Below are positions 33,647 to 42,222 of a stretch of DNA of 42,222 nucleotides, piece after piece. Origin of the DNA: Bdellovibrionales bacterium (lineage in GTDB: Bacteria > Myxococcota > XYA12-FULL-58-9 > SYDY01); NCBI GenBank assembly GCA_005801425.1, contig SYDY01000054.1, forward strand, positions 1 through 42,222, given 5' to 3'. Numbering within the stretch: position 1 is the stretch's first letter; every line of letters starts with the position of its first letter. The notes under the pieces were generated by a model, which was not told the DNA's origin, searched no databases, and saw nothing but the letters and a program-made list of their open reading frames with translations. The position numbers and the translations under genes are program-made.

Positions 33647-36600
33647 ATGATTCGTTGTGCTTCTAAGGCAGTTGTTACGGCGTTGATTTGCATTGCGATG
33701 GTTGGTTGCAAGGAATCCACGTCGGCATCTCCGGTTGTTGGTATTGCATCATTTGTCGCCGATGTTGGCAGTGGTCGGGCGATACCCGGCGATGAAGTGA
33801 CGTTGACATGGGCTGCGTCCAATGCGGTGGCGTGCTCCATCGTGGATGGTGATGGCGTCAGTGTTGTATCCAACACCACAGCGAGTACGTTCGAGTGGAC
33901 TGCTCACAAATCCACCATGCTGGTTCTCTCTTGTATTGATGCGGATGGGCATGTTTCCAGCAAATCGTTGTATGTTTCGGTGTTTGTTGTTGAAATTGCG
34001 TCGTTTACGGCCAAATTGGGAAGTACACCTGTCGCTGGCGATGTAGAAAAAGATGCAACCGTGACGCTCGAATGGTCTGCGCTCAATGCAACCACATGCT
34101 CGATTGTTGATGCCAAAGAGAATAGTGTTGTTGAAGATACGACCGAAAGTACGGTGCAGTGGACTGCAACCGCATCGACCATGTTGACCCTTACATGCAC
34201 CGATTCAGAGGACAATACTGCAACCAAGTCGTTGTACGTGGGCGTGAAAGGCGCGCCGGGTATTCCTTCGTTTGTGGCATCGCCCACGAACACATATCCC
34301 GGCGGAACAGTGACGTTTACATGGGCATCACAAAACACCACAGGATGCGTACTTAAGTCAGGAGAAACAATCATTGCAGATGATTTGGCAGTTGAAGGTT
34401 CCAAGGCGAATGTTGTCATTGCTTCAACAAAAACATTCACTCTTAATTGTACTGGTACCAACGGCACACACACGACCCGCGAAGTGACAGTCACAACCGA
34501 TGTGTTGCGTATTGTGTCATTTGAAAAATCTGTACCTAGCTGTACCGGCTCTTGCGAGGTGACGTGGCATGTCGACAACGCCACGTCATGCGATTTGTGG
34601 GGCAATGGGTGCAAGTGGGTTAGCAATGCTTCGTGCAGCTTTTCTGTAAATAATCAAACAGGCACGATGGCTGCATCAGGAACCGCCATTGTAAGTTCTG
34701 ACAAGCAGCTTACTTTGGAGCTTTCATGTCAGAAGGGAAATAACACCGCAAGTGCCTTTCTTTCACTTCAGGGAACGGAACAGGCCATCATTAACAGTTT
34801 TACTGTTTCGCCCAGAGAGTCCAACCCCAAGGGTGGAAGTGATTTGACATTCGCGTGGCGAACATCAAATACAAAACCAGATTCGTGTGCGATTTATGAT
34901 GGAAACAATACTTCCGTGAAGTCCAATTTGGCTTCCAACGGACTCACCACACTTACAGCGACAGATGATGCAACCTATGTTTTGAAATGCAGAAATGCCG
35001 CAGATACCGGAGATGTTCTTTGGGAAACACCCCTTGCAGTAACGGTCGATGTGGCGATTACAGCGTTCACGTCAAGCTCAGGCAGTACGGCAATTACAGC
35101 AGCCTCTTCGATTATCCTCACCATCACAGCAATCGACGCAAAAACGAGCGATGCCTGTACCCTGACCGATGACCGCAACAGCACACCTGTATTGTTCACG
35201 CCCTCCGAAAGCATTCCGACCACGTATACTGCAGAATATACCGTTCCAGATTTCAACGGCAATTCGATTCTCCAGCTCACGGTGAACTGTACAGGGAACA
35301 ACATCAACCCCGACACTGCCAGCAAATCACTTATTTTGTTCTATGCGGCAGGTGATCTTAAGAGCACGTTGGTTGCAACACCTTCTGTTATTAGCATCAA
35401 GGGTGGGTCCAGTACCGTCGCATGGGGGTCACAAGGGGCGCAGGGATGTTCACTTAAAGAAAATGTAACGGACGCACCTGAATTGAAATCAGGCACATCA
35501 GGCAGCTTAAATGTAGAACCGATCACCAAGACAACCTACAAACTGACGTGCAATAATTTTGGTTCAACGTCCACCGACGTAAAAACCGTCGATGTGGATG
35601 TGTTTTATTTCGAGAACACGCCTACAGCTTCACCCTCGACGGGTGTCAAAAAATATCTCGATGATGTCACGATCACTGCGACGATAACGGGCGCAAAAGA
35701 GGGCGATACCTGCACAGTGAATACCGGATGGGGTCGTGTTCTGGACACCCAACCAGGAGAGTTTGCATTCAAAGGCCGGCTGTCTGGAAATACTGATATT
35801 GTCATGACGTGCAAACGCGGCACAACGGCGATTGTGAGCAGCCCTGTGGCCGTGAGTGTCGAAGATTCGGGCATTGCATTTGTCACGGTTCCTGCCGCGA
35901 CGACAGTGGAAGGTGTGACGGCGACGCGTGTCGATTATCTCCAAAATATAACAATCAAGGTAACTATCGACGGTGCACAAAATGGCGATCAATGTACTTC
36001 AAACACCTGGGGTGAATTGACTCGAGATGGTACGCTATTTACAGGGCAGGGCAGTTTGACCGCCTCAACAAATATTGCTGTAACATGCAAACGCGGCGAA
36101 ACGACGATTGCAACCGGTACCGTGCCTGTTACAGTGATGGCCATCGCATCATTTCCTCCGCCGGCAACAGCGACCACTTGTTCTCATTATATTACGCCTG
36201 ATGGGATGAGGCCCAGTGACTCAATGTATCCAGAAGATACAACGCCATCCGACTCATTGTATATGCGCTTTGTGGACCTTTACGGTTACAACTGCACTGG
36301 ATCCTCTGGTAACTCGTTTAGTTGTTCTGGAGCTGGCACTTGCAATGGTGCTACGAGTGCAAATGCCACCGTGGCATCTGGTGCTGCCGCCTGCACGGGA
36401 TCGATAACAGCAAAAACATGTACTGCACCGTTCACTTGTACTTCATCTGGCGCGCTATCAGGTACGTGCGCAAGCTTAACTGCCCCAACCGTAACAGGAG
36501 CCACTTGCAACCTTTCGACGATTTCGCAGAATCTCGACAACAAAACCATCTGCATGACCACCGGTGTTCACTTTGTGAATCGCACCGATGCCAGTCTTAC

Positions 36601-39600
36601 CGCCACCAAAGATGATTCATTAACGCTTACGGGCACAGGTTCCGTGACTTTTGTAGGCGGATTTCCCAATCCGGCATCGACAGAATCAAGAACAATTCTC
36701 GATGGTCGTTACTTGTCGCGTTTGATGACTCTTAAGGGTTTAGGCAGCAAGGTAACACTAAAAGATGTGGTCTTTCGTTCAGGGAAGATGAGTACGAATG
36801 CAGACGTATCCCGTGGTGGATGTTTGCGTATTGAAAGTGGTGCGAGTGCATCGCTTGAAAATGTCGATTTTTTGGAGTGTTTTGCCGGAGATACGACTGG
36901 CGGGAGTGCGACTGTAGGCCATGCTTTTGGCGGCGCAATTTATCTCACAGGTGGCAGCAGTAGCCTTTCATGGCGTGGCGGACTGGCTATGGGAAATGAT
37001 GCCGGCAAGGGGATGGTTCTTTCTGCGAATTTAGGAAGTTCCGCGTATATTGGATCGGTGACAGTGCGCAATAACGGCAGTGGTTATGGCTTTATTTCTT
37101 CTTATAGCGAGACGGGACCCATCTCTCTCGAAGGGAATAATACTGCGGTGTCTGTTGTTAATTCTCTTTTCCAAAATAATTCCGGAGAATCCTATGGTGG
37201 CGCCATCTCTTTGACCCATAATAGTTTCCTTGACGTGTCCGGCTGTGTTTTCCGAAATAACAGCAGTGCATATTACGGGGGTGCTATTGGGGCCCATGAT
37301 TTATACGGCGTCGTACCAAGTCCAAGTCCCGTGGTACGCGTTAATCATTCTCTTTTTGAAAACAACAGCTCATATTATGGGGATAATGGCGGGCGAGGTG
37401 GCGCAGTCTCTGTCTATTTAGCAGCGGGTGCATCGCGCGGAACACTCCTCGTTGCAGAGAGTCGTTTTGTCGGGAATGTGGTCAATGTTGATGGCGGTGC
37501 GCTTCATGTTCGGAATGCCGATGTGACGTTGGATAGCAACACGTTTGAATCCAATAAATCAGGGCACAATGGCGGTGCGATGTATTTATACGACTCAACT
37601 GATGGCGCTAGGCCAGGGGGCGGTCTTAATGTTCAGATACGAAATAGCAGTTTCCTATCGAACATCGCTGCGGAGTTGACTGGCGACAATGGGAATGGTG
37701 GGGCTCTGTTTCTCGTTACCGAGAATATTGGTTCGCCTATGCGTATTGTTATCGATGATGCGATATTTGAAAACAATGCAAGCAACACCTCGGGTGGGGC
37801 CATTTCATTGACTGGCCCTGCGCCCAGCTCGGTAACGATTAGACGTAGTTTGTTTCGAACCAATGTTGCACGCAATGATGGCCTGAGCGATGCAGCAGGT
37901 GGTTTGGGCGGTGCTATTTTTGCCGATTCTACCACGTCATTAGATATCTCCGATTCCGAATTTTCAGGCAATCGTTCCTATGCTGAAGATAATGGGCCGG
38001 CCGAAGGCGGTGCCATCTACGGCAATACAATGGAAAGCCTCAAAATCGCCCGCAGTATGTTCGCATACAACCGAACCGAGAGATATGGTGGTGCGATACG
38101 TTTAAATGCTTCCATAAACGTTTTAGAAATCACAGATTCTGATTTTTTTGGTAATGGTCTCTCGACGCGCGTCAATGATGGTAAACGTGGTTTGGCAATG
38201 ATGACGGGTTCTGTTGGTGCTGGATTCATTCGCGGAACTACCTTTCGATCGCATGTGGGAAGTTCGTTTAATGGTACATCCCCAGTCGATGGCTACGGCG
38301 GTACGATTCATTTCAACGCAAAAATAGGCGATAAAGCAGCACCCTTCCGCATTGAAGATACACGTTTTGAAGACAATGTTTTTACCAATGGAGTGTCGGC
38401 AGGAATTTCCAGCGGGGATATGGGAGCAGGTGGCTTACTGGTGCAGCGCTGCACGTTTGCGCGCAACAGTGCGAGTCGCGCCGCAGCGATGCTAGTGGCG
38501 GGCACCAACAGTGGTACGCTGAGTATTGTAGATAGCAAATTTATAGATAACGTGACCAATGCATCAAAGGGTGTCGACATAGAGACAGGCGGTGCTCTTC
38601 ATCTTAATATGAATACAGGATCGGTTGTGATTGAGGGCTCTTTATTTCAAGGCAACACAGGACGTGTGGGGGGGGGCATTCTGTTCTATAATGGTGCCAC
38701 TGGTAATACTTATACCGCTACGGTTCGCAACAGTACGTTTCTCAATAATCACGCATATCGCCATGCTGCAGAAGCAACGGACTCAAAGGCCGGATTTGGT
38801 GGTGCGATTGGTGTTTTAAATGGACAACACACCGTTAACGTCGTGAATAGCACTTTTGTAGGCAATATCGCAGATGCAGACGGCGGCGCCATTGTCCAAT
38901 ATGGAGCTACGATTAATGTCTATTTGAGTACTTTTGTGGGAAACACGAAAGGGGCGTCGGGAACTGGGGCGGATTATAAATACCAATTAGGCGTTACTGG
39001 AGGAGTATTCAATAAAGCAGCATCCGTTTTTGCTTCTACAAGTCCGGGGGTGACAGCAGTTATTGCTGATGCTGTATGTGTCTCTCCTAACGCCTTAACG
39101 GCTGTAGATCCCAACGGTAGATACTTTTTTCAAACCCCCACTACTGATTCCGATGGATGCACGGGCACGGCTACAAATGCGACGATTGCTGCTGCCAGTG
39201 GCTGGATGGGTTGTTCCTCCACATCGACAAATCCAACATACCTTTGTGTTGGCTCCACGTCTTCGCAATCATCGCTGATACGTGAAGATGCTGATGGAGC
39301 GAATGATAAAGTTTTCCCCGGCCGCCACTACAAAGTAGCAACGCGTCGCATGTATGTTGCGGTTGGTGCTTCGGGTAAAGCCGATGGAACAAGTTGGGCC
39401 GATGCATTCACACTTCCATCCCAAGCCATCACCGCCATCAACAAGTTTGCGCGTATCACATCAAGCACAACGATTCTCGAAAACTACGAAGTGTGGGTGA
39501 AGCAAGGAACATATAACGAAACGGCAACGCTTTCATTACCAGATCGCTCTAAATGGTATGGTGGCTTTGAGGGCACTGAAACAGAACTTTATCAACGTCC

Positions 39601-42007
39601 TATGCCGATCACGTATTCGGTGTTGAGTACAACAAGCAACATCGCATTTCATCGGGCAGAAATTGCCGGCACCACAACGACCACGCGAGTGGCCGTTGTC
39701 TTCGATGGCTTTCGCCTACAAAAAGGGGACCGCGCAGAAGGCTCAACCGCTGCGACCGCTTTGACGATTTATAAGGCATCAAATGTCATTGTTCAAAATA
39801 TATACATAGATGCGAATGAGACCAAAGCATCGGGTTTACGAATCGAGAATTCCACCGATGTATTTTTGGGCAATGTGGTTGTTGATCAAGCAGTCGATGG
39901 CGGCGTATCGGCGATTTTGACCCAAGATGCCAAGGTCGTCGCTGACAATATCTATGTCGCAGCCAGGAGGAGTAGCATTGGCGCCTCACTGACGTACGGG
40001 ATCACGATTAAGAGCGCAAGTACCACAGCGAGCGCGTCTCAGGTATGGCTTCGCAATGCAACTGTGACGACAGAGGCAACAGCACTCGGTATCCAATTGC
40101 TGAAAGATAGCGTCATCACCAACGCAAGCGCACCGGAACTTTATATCACAGAGAGTGTATTGGATCTGACGGCAATTGCGAGCACGCAGAGTGTTCAAAT
40201 CAATTCAAACACACTTTTCATTGCAAACAGCTTGCTCCGTGAAGATGCATCCAACAAAGTTGCAACATCTAATTTGGCTTGGAACGTAACATCACTAGCC
40301 TCAGGTACGGTGGCAAGCTTGCTTGATACAACAGCATCCCATCCTCGCCCAATCCGCACCGATTTAACACAAAGTATTGAAGTGCAGCCGCTGCCACCGT
40401 GTCCACTTACGGGTGCGACAGAAACTTCATCACAAGGATCTCGTTGGTGTGTAGATAGCACAGGCACCGAACGTATTTGTCTCTCTGCTGCTGCATCGCC
40501 ATTCGCTTGGTCTTGCAGCCTTGCAGTTCCCACCAACACTGGCCTCGCTCGCAACGGTTCAACCCGCAAAGATAAACTCTGGGACGTGGGTCGCAAAGAC
40601 TTCGGTTATCACGCACCAGATCGCGTTTGGTACGTTGATGCATCGGCATCTTCGAGTACCGATTGTGGCAAAAGTTGGGCAACTGCTTGCCCACTCCTCA
40701 GTGATGCCATCGCAAAAGCAACAAGAATAGGCGACGCCATTTGGATTGCCGATGGCACGTATCGCGCCACATCGTCCAATAGAACAGTATTGAATGTTCC
40801 CGCAGGCGTATCGGTGTTCGGTGGATTTTTCGGACGTGAAACAAATCCAGATCAACGTCGCCATGGTGTTGCATCCGCAACTACCATTCTTGATGGCGAC
40901 ATCGATGGGGGTGGTGCATGGTCCGCCGAAGACAGCACCCATGTGGTGACCAACGCAGGCGATATTGCGCTTGATGGTTTGACCATTGCGGGCGGCAATG
41001 CATCCAACAGCAACGGTGGCGGTGTTTCTCTCTCCATGACAGGCACCACATCAGCACTGTTGAACGGACTTGATATTTATCACAACGCGGCATCCAAAGG
41101 CGGTGGCGTTTATGTTACATCATCGGCGCTACCAAGCAATCCAAGTATCAATTTCAATTTGCGCACCTACAACGTGCGTATGCATGACAACCGTGCAGGA
41201 ATGGATGGCGGTGGTATGCACATTGATACCAACGTGAGCGCACTCATTGAGGGTGGCTCATTCCGCAACAATGGTGCTGACCAAAATGGTGGTGCATTGT
41301 ACAGTGTCGTTGCCACGGAATTGCGCAATGTGGTCATCGATCACAATGCCGCACTCAAAGGCGGTGGTATTGCATTGGGTGATGCTGTGGGCTCCATTAC
41401 GCTGAAGCAGGTTCAGTTATCTCGCAACGATGCAGGCTTGGGCGGTGGTTTATATGGCGCTGGCACGTTGAGTGCTATTGTTGTAAATCAAAGCACTCTT
41501 GCAGAAAACACCGCCCATCGTGGCGCTGTGGTGTTTTTTGAGAAGAAAGCCTCCAGTCCAACGCCAATGATGGGACTCAACAGCGTTGTATTGGTGGCCA
41601 ATACCTCCGAGGCTTTGTGTACGCCCCTGGAAAATCCTGCCACAGCCCCCACATCATCAAAAACAGAAGTGATTTGCGCAGCCAACGTGGCATTCCCAAC
41701 AACGGATGCTACTTCTTGCATCAATCCAGCGGATGCATCAGCCGTCGTCGCTGTTCCTTGGACCACCGGCGAAGTCACCTACGTATTGCCCAAGGCAAGC
41801 ACATGCCGCGGTTTGGGTGGCACAGTGGACTCCGGCATCTTCGATCTCCGCTCACTCAGCACCTCCCCCGGCGGTGAGTCCGAATACAGCCGTGATGGGT
41901 GTCCCTCAAGTCCGCAAAGCTCCGGCGATATTGCGAAACGCGACCCCGGCTACCACGCCCCGGCCATCGATCGCACTTTCTGTGCCTACCGCCCGGGCAT
42001 CGATTGA
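33647..42007 (+). CDS. Giant surface lipoprotein 2, tandem paralogue of lipoprotein 1
   Basis: A 2786-aa protein with the same signal peptide and lipobox (IAMVGC). It shares the N-terminal Ig-like modules (for example VLSCIDADGHVSSKSLYVSV, SIVDAKENSVVEDTTEST), the beta-helix core and the C-terminal DUF1565-type modules and tail (GYHAPAIDRTFCAYRPGID). It has about one Ig-like module fewer than protein 1. Where protein 1 has three DUF1565-like units, this one has a distinct Cys-rich insertion (~residues 880-960; YNCTGSSGNSFSCSGAGTC, CTAPFTCTSSG). The beta-helix differs in repeat number and sequence (AFGGAIYLTGG, GGAIGAHDLYG). Both proteins have no C-terminal barrel. It lies 91 bp after gene 1, with its own upstream block, so it can be transcribed separately. 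Confidence 0.9.
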   Translation: MIRCASKAVVTALICIAMVGCKESTSASPVVGIASFVADVGSGRAIPGDEVTLTWAASNAVACSIVDGDGVSVVSNTTASTFEWTAHKSTMLVLSCIDADGHVSSKSLYVSVFVVEIASFTAKLGSTPVAGDVEKDATVTLEWSALNATTCSIVDAKENSVVEDTTESTVQWTATASTMLTLTCTDSEDNTATKSLYVGVKGAPGIPSFVASPTNTYPGGTVTFTWASQNTTGCVLKSGETIIADDLAVEGSKANVVIASTKTFTLNCTGTNGTHTTREVTVTTDVLRIVSFEKSVPSCTGSCEVTWHVDNATSCDLWGNGCKWVSNASCSFSVNNQTGTMAASGTAIVSSDKQLTLELSCQKGNNTASAFLSLQGTEQAIINSFTVSPRESNPKGGSDLTFAWRTSNTKPDSCAIYDGNNTSVKSNLASNGLTTLTATDDATYVLKCRNAADTGDVLWETPLAVTVDVAITAFTSSSGSTAITAASSIILTITAIDAKTSDACTLTDDRNSTPVLFTPSESIPTTYTAEYTVPDFNGNSILQLTVNCTGNNINPDTASKSLILFYAAGDLKSTLVATPSVISIKGGSSTVAWGSQGAQGCSLKENVTDAPELKSGTSGSLNVEPITKTTYKLTCNNFGSTSTDVKTVDVDVFYFENTPTASPSTGVKKYLDDVTITATITGAKEGDTCTVNTGWGRVLDTQPGEFAFKGRLSGNTDIVMTCKRGTTAIVSSPVAVSVEDSGIAFVTVPAATTVEGVTATRVDYLQNITIKVTIDGAQNGDQCTSNTWGELTRDGTLFTGQGSLTASTNIAVTCKRGETTIATGTVPVTVMAIASFPPPATATTCSHYITPDGMRPSDSMYPEDTTPSDSLYMRFVDLYGYNCTGSSGNSFSCSGAGTCNGATSANATVASGAAACTGSITAKTCTAPFTCTSSGALSGTCASLTAPTVTGATCNLSTISQNLDNKTICMTTGVHFVNRTDASLTATKDDSLTLTGTGSVTFVGGFPNPASTESRTILDGRYLSRLMTLKGLGSKVTLKDVVFRSGKMSTNADVSRGGCLRIESGASASLENVDFLECFAGDTTGGSATVGHAFGGAIYLTGGSSSLSWRGGLAMGNDAGKGMVLSANLGSSAYIGSVTVRNNGSGYGFISSYSETGPISLEGNNTAVSVVNSLFQNNSGESYGGAISLTHNSFLDVSGCVFRNNSSAYYGGAIGAHDLYGVVPSPSPVVRVNHSLFENNSSYYGDNGGRGGAVSVYLAAGASRGTLLVAESRFVGNVVNVDGGALHVRNADVTLDSNTFESNKSGHNGGAMYLYDSTDGARPGGGLNVQIRNSSFLSNIAAELTGDNGNGGALFLVTENIGSPMRIVIDDAIFENNASNTSGGAISLTGPAPSSVTIRRSLFRTNVARNDGLSDAAGGLGGAIFADSTTSLDISDSEFSGNRSYAEDNGPAEGGAIYGNTMESLKIARSMFAYNRTERYGGAIRLNASINVLEITDSDFFGNGLSTRVNDGKRGLAMMTGSVGAGFIRGTTFRSHVGSSFNGTSPVDGYGGTIHFNAKIGDKAAPFRIEDTRFEDNVFTNGVSAGISSGDMGAGGLLVQRCTFARNSASRAAAMLVAGTNSGTLSIVDSKFIDNVTNASKGVDIETGGALHLNMNTGSVVIEGSLFQGNTGRVGGGILFYNGATGNTYTATVRNSTFLNNHAYRHAAEATDSKAGFGGAIGVLNGQHTVNVVNSTFVGNIADADGGAIVQYGATINVYLSTFVGNTKGASGTGADYKYQLGVTGGVFNKAASVFASTSPGVTAVIADAVCVSPNALTAVDPNGRYFFQTPTTDSDGCTGTATNATIAAASGWMGCSSTSTNPTYLCVGSTSSQSSLIREDADGANDKVFPGRHYKVATRRMYVAVGASGKADGTSWADAFTLPSQAITAINKFARITSSTTILENYEVWVKQGTYNETATLSLPDRSKWYGGFEGTETELYQRPMPITYSVLSTTSNIAFHRAEIAGTTTTTRVAVVFDGFRLQKGDRAEGSTAATALTIYKASNVIVQNIYIDANETKASGLRIENSTDVFLGNVVVDQAVDGGVSAILTQDAKVVADNIYVAARRSSIGASLTYGITIKSASTTASASQVWLRNATVTTEATALGIQLLKDSVITNASAPELYITESVLDLTAIASTQSVQINSNTLFIANSLLREDASNKVATSNLAWNVTSLASGTVASLLDTTASHPRPIRTDLTQSIEVQPLPPCPLTGATETSSQGSRWCVDSTGTERICLSAAASPFAWSCSLAVPTNTGLARNGSTRKDKLWDVGRKDFGYHAPDRVWYVDASASSSTDCGKSWATACPLLSDAIAKATRIGDAIWIADGTYRATSSNRTVLNVPAGVSVFGGFFGRETNPDQRRHGVASATTILDGDIDGGGAWSAEDSTHVVTNAGDIALDGLTIAGGNASNSNGGGVSLSMTGTTSALLNGLDIYHNAASKGGGVYVTSSALPSNPSINFNLRTYNVRMHDNRAGMDGGGMHIDTNVSALIEGGSFRNNGADQNGGALYSVVATELRNVVIDHNAALKGGGIALGDAVGSITLKQVQLSRNDAGLGGGLYGAGTLSAIVVNQSTLAENTAHRGAVVFFEKKASSPTPMMGLNSVVLVANTSEALCTPLENPATAPTSSKTEVICAANVAFPTTDATSCINPADASAVVAVPWTTGEVTYVLPKASTCRGLGGTVDSGIFDLRSLSTSPGGESEYSRDGCPSSPQSSGDIAKRDPGYHAPAIDRTFCAYRPGID

Positions 42008-42022
42008 TTCTTTTTGCAGAAA

Positions 42023-42109
42023 ACTCTCCCTCTGGGGGAGTCGTTTGCGAAGCAAACGGTGGGGGTGTTCGAATCAAAGTAATATCAAGCGGCGGGTGAG
42101 GGTATTCGC
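42023..42109. repeat. Dispersed two-hairpin repeat, copy B
   Basis: ACTCTCCC-tct-GGGGGAGT (42023-42041) and CGTTTGC-gaa-GCAAACG (42042-42058), then a tail containing GCGGCGGGTGAGGGTATTCGC (42089-42109). The first hairpin could also act as a weak terminator for gene 2, although no T-tract follows. Beyond it, 42110-42222 shows no gene. Confidence 0.6.
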
Positions 42110-42222
42110 TTTAAAGCAATATCCATCGTTTCGTTGACACACAACCCACCATCCTGTTAACTCCGTGCCCACAATCAAGCGATGGGGCGTCGCCAAGTTG
42201 GTAAGGCACTGGTTTTTGATAC

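Larger units (their letters stand above)
24724..42007 (+). repeat. Tandem duplication of ~8.4-8.8 kb giant lipoprotein genes
   Basis: The two genes align over their first ~2.1 kb and last ~1.2 kb at DNA level, including exact codon runs (ATGATTCGTTGTGCTTCTAA at both starts). The central beta-helix region has diverged. The unit period is 8923 bp (24724 to 33647). Confidence 0.8.

Noticed and set aside
33904-34626. Long minus-strand frames within the giant lipoprotein genes (240 aa and others)
   Set aside because: They are antisense shadows produced by the repetitive codon use; none has recognisable domains.
42023-42041. Intrinsic terminator for giant lipoprotein gene 2
   Set aside because: The hairpin is real but no T-tract follows it, and the same hairpin occurs in an unrelated gap; it was annotated as a dispersed repeat.

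Overview
The window reads as a chromosomal segment of a Gram-negative, deltaproteobacteria-like organism (Myxococcota, Bdellovibrionota or a related uncultivated lineage; this is inference from gene content). The pointers are a membrane-anchored Ser/Thr kinase with the HRDxxPxN catalytic loop usual in myxobacteria, an AgmX-like C-terminal tail, many lipoproteins and outer-membrane barrels, FtsEX with an EnvC-like partner, and very large secreted repeat proteins. No rRNA, tRNA, CRISPR array or phage genes were seen.

Layout. 1-1011: 3' end of a Cys-rich surface protein with 38-residue tandem repeats. 1114-7269 (minus): a four-gene unit of YkgJ-like Cys-cluster protein, outer-membrane barrel, FecR-type lipoprotein and Ser/Thr kinase, plausibly an envelope sensing or assembly module. 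7299-12422 (plus): arginine deiminase, a secreted caleosin-like protein, a lipoprotein, a MacB/FtsX-type permease and BolA. 12425-18492 (minus): GMP synthetase (long, eukaryote-like form), pyruvate dehydrogenase E1 (AceE) and two tandem paralogous outer-membrane proteins. 18553-19464 (plus): MscS channel. 19508-20062: a small GIY-YIG endonuclease element with long inverted repeats and an apparent 8-bp target duplication inside a palindromic repeat. 20110-22429 (minus): ftsE-ftsX-envC, the divisome switch that controls peptidoglycan hydrolysis. 22510-24549 (minus): an unknown helical protein, a short hibernation promoting factor and a LON-domain protein. 24724-42007 (plus): two giant tandem paralogous lipoproteins (2943 and 2786 aa) built from Ig-like modules, DUF1565-like modules and polymorphic-type beta-helix repeats.

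The most interesting items are (i) the GIY-YIG element at 19508-20062, where a pre-insertion site can be reconstructed from the sequence, and (ii) the giant lipoprotein pair, which share N- and C-terminal modules and an identically spaced upstream region but differ in module number and in a Cys-rich insertion, suggesting recombination-driven diversification of a surface protein. Secondary items are a hairpin that buries the ribosome binding site of the lipoprotein at 9469, the caleosin-like protein, the long GuaA, and a two-hairpin dispersed repeat whose copies differ in sequence but keep their pairing.
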